Under the pieces are notes generated by a model. That model did no database searches. It was not told the origin of the DNA and was given only the letters and a program-made list of their open reading frames with translations. This document shows positions 22,457 through 32,400 of a stretch of 64,000 bases of DNA, in pieces (position 1 is the first letter of the stretch; every line of letters begins with the position of its first letter). The translations under genes were made by a program, and so were the position numbers. Source of the DNA: Cinnamomum chago (lineage: Eukaryota; Streptophyta; Magnoliopsida; Laurales; Lauraceae); contig CP142456.1 in assembly GCA_038049695.1 (NCBI GenBank), positions 78,205,422-78,269,421 of the forward strand, in the 5' to 3' direction.

Positions 22457-24813
22457 CAGGGCGCTGACTGAACCCATCACTTCTCATGTGGTGTGTCAAT
22501 CACTTTTCTATCCTCAGGCCTGCTCCTTTTGAACTGAAATCAGTGGGTGGAATGAAATTTATTCTATTCAGGACTCCATCTTTTTGCAAAGCTGCGGTTA
22601 AGGTCTTAAGGAATCTTTCTCTATCCACCAAAAAAGTTATATCTTTTACACTTTTAGGTTATATCTTCATTTACCAAAAAGAAACAACAACTTAGCAAAA
22701 ATGTTAAAAAATCTACTATCCCTAGACCACACCCTTATCAGATATATGGCCTCTAAATAAATACAGCCCATTTGAGTTTGACTATGAATTCTTAAAATAT
22801 TCTAATGCAGGCTAGCCATTTGATTAGAAAGGGTAAGGGCAGGTCACCTGCTTAGAGCACTTGAAATTAAATTGGTTTAAGGTGAGATGCCATTTTCTCA
22901 TGTCAGGTGGGAACCCATTTGAATCATGACACGTTTAATAGCATGTGACAGGACCACCCACCATTCAAGCTATATTAGCCTGTCAACTTCTGGTTAGGTT
23001 CAAAGGACATTGCTTCCAAACAAAACAGTATACTATTAACCTAAAAATAATATATAATCACTGCTCCTTTGGATATCTAATAACTATAGATTACTAGAGT
23101 ATAGCCATCCAATATTAAAAAGTACTTTTAAAACTGACACATACTTGCGGGCTAAGTGCTAACCACCACCGACTACAATTACAGGCTATGGTCCACAGCC
23201 AATTAAGGGACCGAATGGTTCCAACAAGCATCTTAGGTGGCCAACTTTGGTCTGGGCATGGAATTACGAAGCACATGGCCCCAGCCAAAAATAATGATCA
23301 GGTGGGCCCATGTGATTGGACAACTTGGAGAAGTATCGAACAAAACTTTCCCCCCATCCATTGATTTGCTGGTTTGGGACTTGCAGAATAGATGGTTTTA
23401 TACACATATAGCTGGTGTATGCACTTACTCTATATTGCAATCTTCCCATCAAAGAAAGAGATCAAAACAACCCACCCCCAACAAACAATCCAATACAGTT
23501 TTAGAAATGGAGAAAAAAGCAGATACAAGAAAAGATATACAGGAATGGAAATAACCCAAATAGGAAGAGTTACAAGAAAAGAGAAAATGATAGATATTGA
23601 TGGGGGTGAGAGCATCAGTTTTAAAAAGCTCGAGTTTTGAAACTTCATGGATGAAGAATCAGATATCTAAACATTTTTATCATCATCTGCTGTCAAACCC
23701 ATCTCTAAGAGAAAAATAGATAGAAAAGATAAGAACATGAAAACAGAAACAAACTAGAAAGGGAGAAATAGATAAACAGAAGATGTTGTGTATGCATCTT
23801 CTTTCTTCTGTGCTATCTATCTTTTCCTTATATAGGATGGGAGGAGGAGGAGATGGTAAATGGATTCTAGGGTTAGGGTTTTGCATTTTTTCTTTCTAGA
23901 ATATGCGTTTGCTATTATTTCTTGGTCACCTTATATTGACCACTTTGTCCACTTTATCTTGGACTGGGTTGTGGGGCTGCATATCCAGGCCCAGGCCCGC
24001 CCAAATCTAGAAAGATAGGCCTGTATACAGGCAAGTCTGACCACGTGCATGTTTGATATCTCTATTTTCAATCTTTACCTGAATGTCTCAAGTATATAGA
24101 GGTTTTAAAAAAGGAATTTGATCCGGTGAGAATTGTTCTCACGGAGTTGTGGGGCCCATTGGGGGTCCCATTTTGGGATGGAACCGGTGGGGATTGAAAG
24201 ATCTATATGGGACCACCCCGAATATCAAGTTTGATCCTAATCCCATGCTCCTAACCCCTTCATCCATAGCCGACAAGCCCAGTCCATTCATATGGATATA
24301 TAATTGATCCAACGGTCCAATTCATTCACATTAGTGCCAAACCCTGGATGTGTGACTAACAATGGAGTCCCTATCCATTGCAAGGTTTGGATTGGGTGAT
24401 AGGTGGGCCCCACCCATAGTTCTCACCTGATTATTTCCCTTTAAAAAATAAGAGCTTTGACACACGGCTCCACTCGTAAATAAAATGCCCCAGTTCTGCT
24501 TCTGAAAGTAATAGCGGTGGGATCTTTTATAAGGTACGGGCGAAAATTTTATTTATTTTTTATTTTATAGATATAACACATTTTCTGATTTTAGCCTCTT
24601 CTTTTTTTATGGACTTGTATGACTTGGGCGGAATAAGAGTAGAGATACCAAACAAAACCTAACTTACGTATTTAGTCAATTAGCGGCAATACAATGACTT
24701 CATTGGGAATCCTAAAAGGGGAAGAACCAAAAAATTTGCTTTAGGGGGCTACTATGTAGAAATAAGTTATTGGGGGTGTCCAATATAAAAACCAAGGGCC
24801 CACCCCTCAACAA
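22457..24813. other. intergenic with a minus-strand promoter-like spot near 23.83 kb
   Basis: No coding gene is recognised. On the minus strand, 23885 down to 23825 reads AAAACCCTAACCCTAG (a telo-box-like motif, AAACCCTAA) followed about 35 bp later by CTATATAAGG, a good TATA box. This arrangement is typical of some plant promoters, but I found no convincing exon or microRNA hairpin downstream on that strand. Confidence 0.3.
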
Positions 24814-24834
24814 ATATATATATATATATAATAT
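24814..24834. repeat. (TA)n microsatellite
   Basis: Alternating TA run, one of several in the window (others near 3668-3682, 17698-17712, 21730-21750, 43352-43376, 49850-49867). Confidence 0.85.
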
Positions 24835-24839
24835 TCTAC

Positions 24840-25472
24840 TATGGGTGAAACGGTTAACCGTGTGTTTTGGAAAAATCGTTAACTGAATTGTATTTTACGG
24901 TGTTCGGGGTTTAAAAACCACAACCATATCCTAAAAAATCGTTAAAAACCGAATCGCAGTTAACTGTATTAGACTGTTCGGTTATGGTTAATTGTCACTT
25001 AAAATTAATTTTTTTTTTTTTTGTGTCAAGATGCAAAATACATGTTGAAAAGTCAAAACCAAATATCGTAGATAACAAATTACATAATTCCAAAATACTA
25101 TAGTAGTACTAAAATATTCACATAGACAAATAAAATAATAAAGTGCATTTTTCCAACAAATACATCATTGATCCTTCACTTTTTCTTATTTCATTTTTTG
25201 TTCTAACAATTGGGGCTCAAAAGTTAAAGAGGTTATTTGAGTTGTAAAATTACACAATACCCTATTTTTTCTTCTTTTAAATTGGCGTGTAATGGTTCGG
25301 TTAACCTTGTGTTTTATGAAAATGATTAATCAAATCGTATTTTACTATTTGGTTCGGTTCAGTTAATAACCATAAGTAGAGATTGAAAACCAAAACTAAA
25401 TTGTGAAGCACAATTTTTCAATTTTAATAATCGTAACCGTGAAAACACATTTAACCTAGGATTTTTCAGTTT
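24840..25472. mobile_element. AACCG-rich hAT-like element, diverged
   Basis: The left end TATGGGTGAAACGGTTAACC and right end TTTTTTTAAACCCTTG resemble the ends of 20914-21343. The interior repeats GGTTAACCGTG, CGGTTATGGTTAATTG and similar motifs. I found no matching target duplication, so the limits are approximate. Confidence 0.5.
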
Positions 25473-25674
25473 TTTTTAAACCCTTGATGAATGGGATTGA
25501 CTGGCTAAACCAGGAAAACATTCCCCCAGTTTGGAAGTTTGTGGGGATTTATGGACTGCAGATAAAATTCCTATGTACGCAAGTCTAAACCACCCAAATG
25601 GCGGGCTTTAAAAATATACACAATTATGTGGAAAACTGTTTATATTTTATGTTTCCACTATAATTAACACGTAA

Positions 25675-25748
25675 GCTGGAATAGCTCAGTTGGCTAGAGC
25701 GTGTGGCTGTTAACCACAAGGTCGGAGGTTCAAGCCCTCCTTCTAGCG
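25675..25748 (+). tRNA. tRNA-Asn: tRNA-Asn (GUU)
   Basis: A complete 74-nt cloverleaf. The acceptor stem is GCTGGAA with TTCTAGC plus discriminator G. The D arm contains TAGCTCAGTTGGCTAGAGCG. The anticodon stem-loop is TGTGG-CTGTTAA-CCACA with anticodon GTT at 25709-25711. The T arm is GGAGG-TTCAAGC-CCTCC. There is no intron, and the 3' CCA is not encoded, as expected for a nuclear tRNA gene. A T6 run at 25755-25760 would serve as the RNA polymerase III terminator. It delivers asparagine in cytosolic translation. Confidence 0.97.
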
Positions 25749-25754
25749 ATTTAA

Positions 25755-25760
25755 TTTTTT
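25755..25760 (+). terminator. Pol III T-run terminator of the tRNA gene
   Basis: Six T's, seven bases after the tRNA 3' end, which is the usual position for Pol III termination. Confidence 0.8.
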
Positions 25761-26359
25761 CTTTCAAATCTTGTTCTCTAGCCTTTTCTTTTCTTATGTA
25801 GTCATTTTTTTTTTGTCAAAGCAATGAAGTGTGTGATGATTACACTCCTTTTTTCTGAATGAACCCATTGACTTGGGACAGGTTCCAAACTACAACCAAT
25901 GACCTAATCTTGAGAAATCTTGCCAGCTTGGTTTTATTGATTTGGGTTTTATTTGGGGCTTCAATCAGAAATTGCTAATATGCAGTGAATTTGAGTTGGA
26001 ATTGTTTACATTTTTCTTTTGTCCTATTACATGGGAGGAATTGAAAACTATCGGCCTAATCTATTTTCAACCCGGGATCATCTTTGGGGGCATGTTTGGA
26101 TGAGTGGTGAATTGAATTAAGGTGAGGCGAAGCTTTGACAATGGTGCAAATATTTGACAATTGATTTGGATAATGGAGGCAGATATATACATAAATTAAC
26201 CTACGGTGACCTCAGATAGATGGTACAAAGCTTTGACGAAGATGCTATGCTATTATTTTGTTTTGGGTAAATGATGATATACTAATATTAATTTATTGTA
26301 CTCTATGATATCATTGTAGTGCAAAACTTATAATATAATATATTACATACAACTTATAA

Positions 26360-26486
26360 TCCAGTAGCTAAGTTGGTGAGGCACCTCCCTCCCACCCGGA
26401 TCCCTAGCTGTAGCTGATGGGGACTTGGGTGAGTGTCTATTGGGTGTGTGTGTGAGTTTTTACCAAAGCCACCAAAAAAATTTATA
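26360..26486 (+). mobile_element. possible SINE fragment
   Basis: An A-box-like TAGCTAAGTTGGTGAGGC near 26367 is followed by GGGACTTGGGTGAGTG, a short (GT)n run, and CCAAAGCCACCAAAAAAA. The B-box is not clear. Confidence 0.35.
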
Positions 26487-26574
26487 ATGCAATGTTTATA
26501 AACTAACATATACAAAATCCAGGCTAAATGAAATTGGGTAGGAAACTATTGATTCCCTGAGTTGGGATTGAAGG

Positions 26575-26947
26575 TAGGGATGTTAATTGGGCCGGGCCTC
26601 CCAGTACGACCATGGCCTGGCATGCGGATCGCTGCAGCACGGCACGACCCTGAATGTTGAACGGCCCGGGCAGTGCTGGGCCAGGGTGCCCAGGCCCGTT
26701 GCAGGGCAGGGCCCATGGCATGGTTGAAGTTTAGTGAGAAGGTGATGGTTTGAGAATTGAGATGCCAGTGGTGAAGTGGACATAGTGGGAGATGGGTTTA
26801 GGATGAGAATGGGGTGTTGGTGGCTGTTTGGTTGGATGGATAGATAAGAGTTTTATGTCAAGGGTGGTGTAGGGTGAAGCTGGATGAAGGTCTGTAATGG
26901 CCAATGGGCTAGGGCCCTGCCAGCCAAGGCATGGTTTATCATCCCTA
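26575..26947. mobile_element. GC-rich hAT-type MITE with perfect 8-bp target duplication
   Basis: The ends are TAGGGATGTTAATTGGGC and, on the right, TTTATCATCCCTA (complement TAGGGATGATAAA). The element is flanked on both sides by ATTGAAGG (26567-26574 and 26948-26955), an exact 8-bp duplication as made by hAT transposases. The interior is rich in GGGCC/GGCCC. Frames across the GC-rich part are incidental. The exact duplication suggests a recent insertion. Confidence 0.85.
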
Positions 26948-27128
26948 ATTGAAGGTATCAATAGTTGGCTCAGAGGTTCGTTCGGCCATACTGGATCGAC
27001 AGCAACTATTGTACGAGTATAAGATATACTAGCTCTTCCTAGTGAGAATCTATTATCCACTTCTTATTGGAAAACTTAAAGACATTGTATAATGTTTTGT
27101 TTAATGAATAAGATATAAAATATTCACT

Positions 27129-27205
27129 AACCGTAGCTTAGCTGGTAATGGACATGGTTGTGTGAGTTTAAATCCCAAGAGTAGTGAAAAAAAAGAAAAG
27201 AAGGA
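27129..27205 (+). mobile_element. short tRNA-like SINE fragment
   Basis: AACCGTAGCTTAGCTGGTAA (A-box-like) and GTGAGTTTAAATCCC (B-box-like) are spaced as in a tRNA head and are followed by an A-rich tail. It is short and diverged. Confidence 0.4.
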
Positions 27206-27348
27206 AGAATAAGATATAAAACTTCCTTTTAGATTATTTTGTACATTGAAGGAGGGGGTGGACATGTAATTTGCTCATTAGATTGAGGATTCCTCTTGAA
27301 GGAAAAGAGAAAAGAAAGTGCAACTATTTGATTAGGCTTCCCTATTAT

Positions 27349-28119
27349 TGAGGAGTGGGCTCCACCCAAAGGTGAATATTGAAAAGTATTTCTACCACCT
27401 TTACTAATGCCTTGAGGCTTTGTTAGTAATAGTTAGTTAAAGAAATTCAGGATGATATTAGAGACACCTGGTCGTGACTTCAAATCACAGGAGAAACGAC
27501 TCAGCGCAAAAAAAAAAAAAAAAAAGCGTGTCGCCAAAAGTGCGTCGGCCGGATTCAACCGGAGGGATAGTAGTTTTGAGGAGTGTGCTCCACCCAAAGG
27601 GGAATATTGAAAAATATTTCTGCTGCCTCTACTAATGCCTTGAGGTTTTGGTAGCAATGATTAGGTAAAGAAATTCAAGATGGTATCAGAGACAACTGGT
27701 TGTGAGTTTGAATCCTAGGAGGAATAACTCAGTGCAAAAAAAATAAAAAAATAAAAAAAATTTGCGTGTTGCCAAAAGTGCGCCGGCCAGGTTCCATCCG
27801 AGGGGGAGTTTTTGAGTGTGCTCCACCTAAAGGGGAATATTGAAAAGTATTTATGCTACCTCTACTAATGCCTTGAGGTTTTGGTAGCAATGATTAACTA
27901 AAGAAATTCAAAATGGTCTCAGAGATAACCGGTTGTGAGTTCGAATCCTAGGAGGAATAACTCTACGCAAAATAAAATAAAAAAGGTTACGTGCTGCCAA
28001 AAGTGCGCCGGCCAGGTTCCACCCAAGGGGGAGTTTTTGAGGAGTGGGTATCACTCAAAGGGGAATATTGAAAAGTATTTCTGCTGCCTCTACTAATACC
28101 TTGATGTTTTGGTAGCAAT
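27349..28119 (+). mobile_element. tandem TRIM array: four LTRs, three internal units
   Basis: LTRs of about 100 bp start TGAGGAGTG and end AAAGAAATTCA (TG...CA): 27349-27449, 27577-27677, 27813-27910 and a truncated fourth from 28038. Each complete LTR is followed after 3 bases by a primer-binding site matching the 3' end of initiator tRNA-Met: TGGTATCAGAGA at 27681, diverged as TGATATTAGAGA at 27453 and TGGTCTCAGAGA at 27914. Each internal unit of about 127-135 bp ends in a purine tract (GAGGGGGAG at 27800, AAGGGGGAG at 28025) directly before the next LTR. There is no coding sequence, so this is a terminal-repeat retrotransposon in miniature. The fourth LTR loses similarity after GGTAGCAATT, near 28119. 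Confidence 0.85.
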
Positions 28120-29199
28120 TAATTGCCATTCACATCCCTATCTGATCCCAACTGATTTGTGAATCGATCATCGCATTTGTAGTAGAACATCGAATTTGAT
28201 TTGCTGCTTCTAAATGCTACTATAGCCCAAGGTTGGAAGACTCGTTACTCAAATACAACTCGTGTAACTATAAAATATTGACTCCGAGAGAACTTGGGAG
28301 AGTCATAATCTTTTTAAAAATGTTTAAAAATAGTTTGAATGCTTAGAAAATGAAAATACACATCTATTTACATGTTTTAAGAATAATAAAATAAAGTTAG
28401 TAAATTTATTACATTTCAATCCATCACTTTTAAATTGCTCCAAACCTCAAGCATTAATTAGCAATTACTTATATCTGACTCTGCCCAGTTTACCTTATAT
28501 TTTGTCCTTTTGTCTTTCGGCAGAATGAGGTGACTTGGCAAAGTTAAAGAGTCAACTTGCCGAATTTTCCAGCCTTACCATGGTCCATACATTTTGAAAA
28601 TATATGACTAGGCTGGACATCTGGACTTCCTAGGTCAAAGACATAAACAACTAACAGGTATTCTCAGTAGAAATTTGCGAACTGTTCTATCTTGAACATT
28701 TGTTTTCATTTTCAGAATAAATTTTAGAGCTTTCTTTCACCTGTTTACATATGGCTCCCTCAGATTTATATATTGGTCCCCTCAAGGAAAATCTCACAAG
28801 TCCCCCCCTGGTTTTGGTGTAACAGGTGTTTCAACGTGAATAATCAGAGACAACGACAATAATGATGATGATGATGATAACAATAATGGTGAAAGGGCCA
28901 ATTTAAACGGTTTAGTTCTTAGTTTTTAAGCTTATTTTACATAATGTTGAACTTATCAAGCACGCAGTCTTGCTTGATAGCTTAGAAAAATCAAGTTATG
29001 GTCCTGGAAATCAATTTCTTCATAAGATGGGAGTTTTTTATTAGTTTTTAAATGGAATGAAAGAGGTATCTGTCCTACTTCTACAGCATTTTTATTCTAG
29101 TTTTATATTTAGCCAGTCTGCTGGGCCATCCACCTCCTCTCCTATGTTATTGGGAGAGAACTGAGAAGGGATGTCAATGGACCTCCAATTATCCACAGT
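28120..29199. other. intergenic, no gene recognised
   Basis: No coding exons seen. A short (GAT)n run lies at about 28862-28880. Confidence 0.4.
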
Positions 29200-29392
29200 T
29201 CTGACTTGAAAATTTTGTGCAAGGATATATTTTCTTACCGATTGATAATCAGGTCCAATTTAATGGAATCAAAGCTCATGCTCTCGCAAAAATAGGTTTA
29301 AATTCAAATTGTGATTGGTTGTCTATTTCAGATGAAGTAGCATGTAATAATCTTTCTTGAATAAATCAAATATGTTTCCTGCAAAAAAAAAA
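29200..29392 (+). mobile_element. LINE 3' remnant
   Basis: The stretch reads ...KAHALAKIGLNSNCDWLSIS..., resembling the conserved A.ALAKIGL end of the plant LINE RNase H domain, then a stop, AATAAATC and an A-run at 29381-29391. Only the last 60 or so codons remain. Confidence 0.5.
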
Positions 29393-29989
29393 ATGATAAT
29401 ATATAAATTAACAGCTTCCTTGATTGGATAATGATTCGAACTATATTCACCGTTTGATTATCAAAAAGGAAAGCGCAAAGAAACACCTGTTATTGTCCAA
29501 TTTCTAGGCTCATAAATCAAGGGTTTGGATCATCAGAAGGGACCATGTTTCACAGGCCCATCATCCATGAAACATGGTTGAGTTGAGCAGTTTTTGTTCA
29601 AGCTCACCCCCACAGACTCCACAGCACAAAAGGTCGAGCTTGGTAGTGCTTTAGAATAATGTTCACAAGACTTACAAAGACTTTTCAAGTCAAAGACTCA
29701 ACTCGGACCAGTATAAAAAATGTTTCCTTGAAACCTAATGTCAATGTTAGTTGTATCTGTTTGGTAACCACCCTTTTGAATTATAGGGTGTGAAGATTTT
29801 CAGTTTTGATGTCAACCCATTAACAAGTAGAAGAGACAGAAAGAAAATTTTATTTTCCAGCTATGGATAGTTACAAAGAGGAGAGAGCAACAAATCTTCA
29901 TTAACTGATTGTATGTCTGAACAGCTGCCATGGATTAAGTCCTCTGGCTCGCTTTCACACTCTTTGATAAAACAACGTAGTAGTATAAT

Positions 29990-31067
29990 CTAATAGGTGC
30001 TAGCAACAGCTGCGTTCTTTGATCTATTTGCAGACAAGACCAGAAGTAGAAAGAAGACAGCAAAAGAGGCATATGAGCAGACAATCGAAGCCCCAGCTTT
30101 GTCACAAAACTTGCCAACTTGGTCACAGATAGGAGTCCATCCTGAATGGGAATTCCCCTTCTTACCTACATACCCAATTGCAGTTGCAGCTGAGGATGCT
30201 GCGAGCACCAAACCCATCATCATCTGCATATCAAACATAAACCCATCATCATCATCATGATCATCATTTGATAATTAGAATCCCCCACATATAGTCCTAG
30301 GAGCTCCAATTAGGTCCAATCCCAATACCTATGGCCTAAAACTCATACTGATCAGACCATCACACCCATCCATCATCTGAATGATCACTTGACCTTTTGG
30401 TCTACTTTTTGACTAGAATTGTCAGGTCAATCTGTTTTTCAGCATTTAGCACATTTGTGGGAGGACCCCAAGAGATGGATTGCTCATATCTCAATTAAAT
30501 GTTCCACGGCCATGTGTTTTCACTAGAACTACTCACTTAGCTGCGGTTAAATCTTATATCTCAATTGCTTTAACTGTAGGATGAACTGATGAAGTACATA
30601 TATAACAAAGAGTGTATAAAAGAGAATGGAATCACTCACCAGATCAAACAAGAACATGAAGAACGAGCTCCTTGAATTTGAGCTTTTGGAATAGACAATG
30701 ATAACAAAAGGCACAGAAAGCAGAGCATAGAAACTTGCAACAGCATTTCCAATAACAAGAAAACTGCTTGCCAAAAATAAAAGAAAAGAAAACATTCCAT
30801 CAGTCTTATAGAGGAGAGAAATCGAAGTCTCTCCAATGTGATTTTTATGGCTTATATCATCTCTTACCTGAATGAAGGAGATTGGGAGAATTTAGCTGTG
30901 ATGTAGAGTGTGTACACCTCCACTGTCTGCTTGTTTGTAGCCATGATTACTGTGGCAATCAAAGAAGTCCCAAAAGCCATTAATCTGAGCATAACTTGTA
31001 CTGAAACATATGTTTTTGAAGCTTTCTCAGATGGGTCACTCTCTATTTTTCTCTTTGTGGTCTCCAT
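29990..31067 (-). CDS. CASPL1: CASP-like protein, CASPL1 group (copy A)
   Basis: Three exons on the minus strand (31067-30868, 30763-30640, 30223-29990) join at GT-AG sites into 185 residues. Four hydrophobic segments fall at about 25-44, 68-91, 100-128 and 152-174. These carry the CASP family signatures: an arginine in the first segment (R28 in LRLMAF) and an aspartate in the third (D107 in FLFDL). The second outer loop has GW.PIC (C141) and C148. CASPL proteins are plasma-membrane relatives of the Casparian-strip scaffold proteins and form four-span membrane domains, but most have no known individual role. The product lacks the ESLP outer-loop signature of true CASPs. The intron positions (phases 2 and 0) match copies B and C. 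It diverges head to head from copy B, which is its closest relative here. Confidence 0.92.
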
Positions 31068-31177
31068 TGAAAAAAGTGAAACAAGAGGCTTAGGAAAAAC
31101 AGGGGAGGAGGGAGAAAGGAAAGAAGAGGAAAGAAGTAGAAGCTTCAGCTCTGAAGAAGAAGAGATGGTTCTTCTTC

Positions 31178-31186
31178 TTATTTATA
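31178..31186 (-). promoter_or_regulatory. TATA box of CASP-like copy A
   Basis: TATAAATAA on the minus strand lies about 111 bp before the ATG. The same motif sits about 112 bp before the ATG of copy B, so the spacing is conserved between duplicates. Confidence 0.6.
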
Positions 31187-31259
31187 GGAAAGGAGAAATC
31201 TTTAGAAGTAGTGCAAGATATTATGCAATCCAAAACCATAAATCTAATTTAAGTTAATC

Positions 31260-32039
31260 CAAACCTCAGTGTAGGACAACAAAGCAAATAGGGCTCTTTA
31301 GGATTTGTTTGGATCCAATGTAGACCATTGGATTACAAAATATAGATGTATTTTGAATCCATTATACATTTGATTACTAAATTCAGATGTTTTGTGAATC
31401 CTTTAAGCTTGTATTTTAAGAACTACACTACATAAAATTCATGTATAAGTTGATGATTTCATAAAGTTCAACAAAATAGTTTCCTAGTTCATATGGTAAT
31501 GCATGCAAGTAAAAATATAATTAAAAGGACTGTGGAGTGGCAGTGGCGTCAAGCTTTTATGGGTCAAATGCTTCCAAATGTATGTTCTTGATCTACCAAT
31601 TTTGACTTGGTCAGCCCCCAAGATGCAGTCATACACAGTTCATACAAGGCCATAGGTTGTCAGGGTTTGGGTCGGATCATCATACCCGGACCAGTTTTCT
31701 TATCCTAACCTCAATATATGTAGAGCGGGGCTCAAGGCAAGCTAAAGCCCTCGGAGGGCCTGCACTCCGTAGGTCCTACCCTACCGTACCCCAGTAGCCT
31801 AAATCCAGGGCTGGTCCCAAGCCTTAAGAGAAGAAGATTAATTTGTTAATATCCTTTTTACTAGGATTGGGCACTGAGTGTCAAGAAAGACTTTAATTCT
31901 CCTCTTTTATCTGGTCTTGGGACCACCAATTCAATGCAATTAGCAAGATGACGAATTTTTTTTTCAAAGTAGGTTGGCCTATAGTGGAGTGGAAAATATT
32001 TATTAGGTAAAAACAAGACTGCAATGAATAAATGTAGAA
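31260..32039. other. upstream flank of copy A, no gene recognised
   Basis: AT-rich with a GC-richer patch at about 31660-31830, reminiscent of the GGGCC-rich MITE interiors but without visible ends. Confidence 0.35.
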
Positions 32040-32049
32040 TGGAGAAGGC

Positions 32050-32400
32050 AAGTTAGGAATTGGAATCCATACAAATGATTCAAATGAAAAGGAATTTATT
32101 GTCAAATGGGTAGGTTTGTTTGGATGGAATTGGAATAGTATGAAGTTTTTGTCAAATGAGCCTATTTGTTTGCATGAAATTGAAATAGATAAAAGTATTT
32201 GATTCAAGTGAGCCTCTTTGTTCTTACGGGTTGGAATAAAAAGGAAACAAATATTGATTCAAGTGTGCCTCTTTGTTTGCATATATGGAATTGGATTGCA
32301 TTGGAAGTCATTGTTAATTTCCCGTGTTTCTTTGCATGAAATTGAAATGCAAAGGAATTCATTGTCAAACAGGCATGTTTGTTTGCAATCATGTTTATTT
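32050..32400. repeat. degenerate tandem repeat, unit about 60 bp
   Basis: The phrases GTTTG.TTGCATGAAATTGAAAT, GAATTCATTGTCAAA and TCAAGTGAGCCTCTTTGTT recur about five or six times with drift. Open frames on both strands are a product of the repeat. Confidence 0.65.

Noticed and set aside
23800-23840. miR156/157-like AAGATAGATAGCAC on the minus strand
   Set aside because: It differs at key positions, overlaps the TATA-like box, and has no star arm.
26524-26783. Proline/glycine-rich minus-strand frames as a gene
   Set aside because: They lie inside the GC-rich hAT MITE and are open because of its GGGCC repeats.
27940-27975. tRNA-like GAGTTCGAATCCTAGGAGG as a tRNA gene
   Set aside because: It follows the PBS inside each TRIM unit and lacks the other tRNA arms.
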